From positions 104,739-168,738 of the forward strand of contig NZ_JAKJSC010000007.1 in NCBI RefSeq assembly GCF_029029525.1: a stretch of DNA of 64,000 nt, read 5' to 3'. The notes beneath the pieces were generated by a model that had not been told where the DNA came from, made no database searches, and was given only the letters and a program-made list of their open reading frames with translations. How positions within the stretch are numbered: the first letter of the stretch is position 1; each line of letters begins with the position of its first letter. Of this stretch, positions 63,910 to 64,000 are shown piece by piece. The DNA is from Labilibaculum sp. DW002. GTDB lineage: Bacteria; Bacteroidota; Bacteroidia; Bacteroidales; Marinifilaceae. A program made the position numbers and the translations under genes.

Positions 63910-63950
63910 AGTTGTTGTTATCCCTCAATATGGGAGGAATAACAGCAACT
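63910..63950. repeat. large imperfect hairpin near the right edge
   Basis: Arms of 16 bases (AGTTGTTGTTATCCCT / AGGAATAACAGCAACT) pair at all but one position, with one G-T pair, around a 9-base loop. The flanking bases lack a T-tract on the plus strand. It may be a terminator for a gene beyond the window, or the end of another element. Confidence 0.5.
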
Positions 63951-64000
63951 TTTAACAAGACATAAAAGAAATAACAACAATATTGTCGTTATAAACTAGT

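Noticed and set aside
1..64000. CRISPR array, tRNA, rRNA, transposase or integrase
   Set aside because: No regularly spaced repeats, no tRNA-like cloverleaf and no recombinase motifs were seen on reading both strands; short or degenerate RNAs could have been missed without a covariance search.

Overview
The window looks like chromosomal DNA of a low-GC member of the Bacteroidota, probably a marine Bacteroidales/Marinifilaceae-type organism. This is an inference from several signs: AT-rich gaps, promoters of the TAnnTTTG type (best cases upstream of 49673 and of mnmA), a GT3-type glycogen synthase, soluble PAS hybrid histidine kinases, a full-length-EI DhaM, and coiled-coil envelope proteins typical of the phylum. 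No rRNA, tRNA, CRISPR array or transposase was recognised.

Layout. 0-4.5 kb: the start of a secreted protein that runs off the left edge, a GH3 beta-glycosidase, and a divergent membrane-anchored winged-helix regulator. 4.5-10.1 kb: two blocks of interspersed non-coding repeats on either side of a 1040-residue PAS hybrid kinase and a 49-residue PspC protein. 10.1-15.4 kb: an AraC regulator divergent from a URO-D-type methyltransferase, a GH2 glycosidase and a corrinoid protein. This set suggests corrinoid-dependent demethylation linked to glycan breakdown. 15.4-18.8 kb: a one-directional run of small membrane proteins, including an RDD protein. 19.4-21 kb: a third repeat block and a sodium:solute symporter.

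21.4-39.9 kb is a glycogen locus. The plus-strand operon encodes a debranching-enzyme-like protein, a GT4 glycogen synthase, a GH57 amylase and a 1.4-kresidue fusion of GT3 glycogen synthase with GT35 alpha-glucan phosphorylase. On the minus strand lie two more hybrid kinases and an operon of branching enzyme, GH13 amylase and a LURP-one-like protein. 40.4-48.5 kb holds dhaK, dhaL and dhaM (with a complete enzyme I), an AraC regulator and PEP carboxylase, all of which act on or near the PEP/triose node. 49.6-54.7 kb has two Crp/Fnr regulators around an MsrQ-like haem membrane protein, followed by modABC. 54.7-60 kb carries a class C beta-lactamase-fold lipoprotein, a DUF3820 protein, a GAF protein, mnmA and an M13 peptidase.

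The most striking accessory element is at 60.0-63.8 kb. It contains a PAAR-domain protein fused to a predicted alpha/beta-hydrolase (a candidate type VI secretion effector) and a lipoprotein gene that overlaps it by 4 bases (candidate immunity). The pair is bracketed by two almost identical ~45-bp direct repeats, each of which is an intrinsic terminator. The first copy is the terminator of the M13 peptidase gene, so the pair looks like a cassette placed at a terminator.
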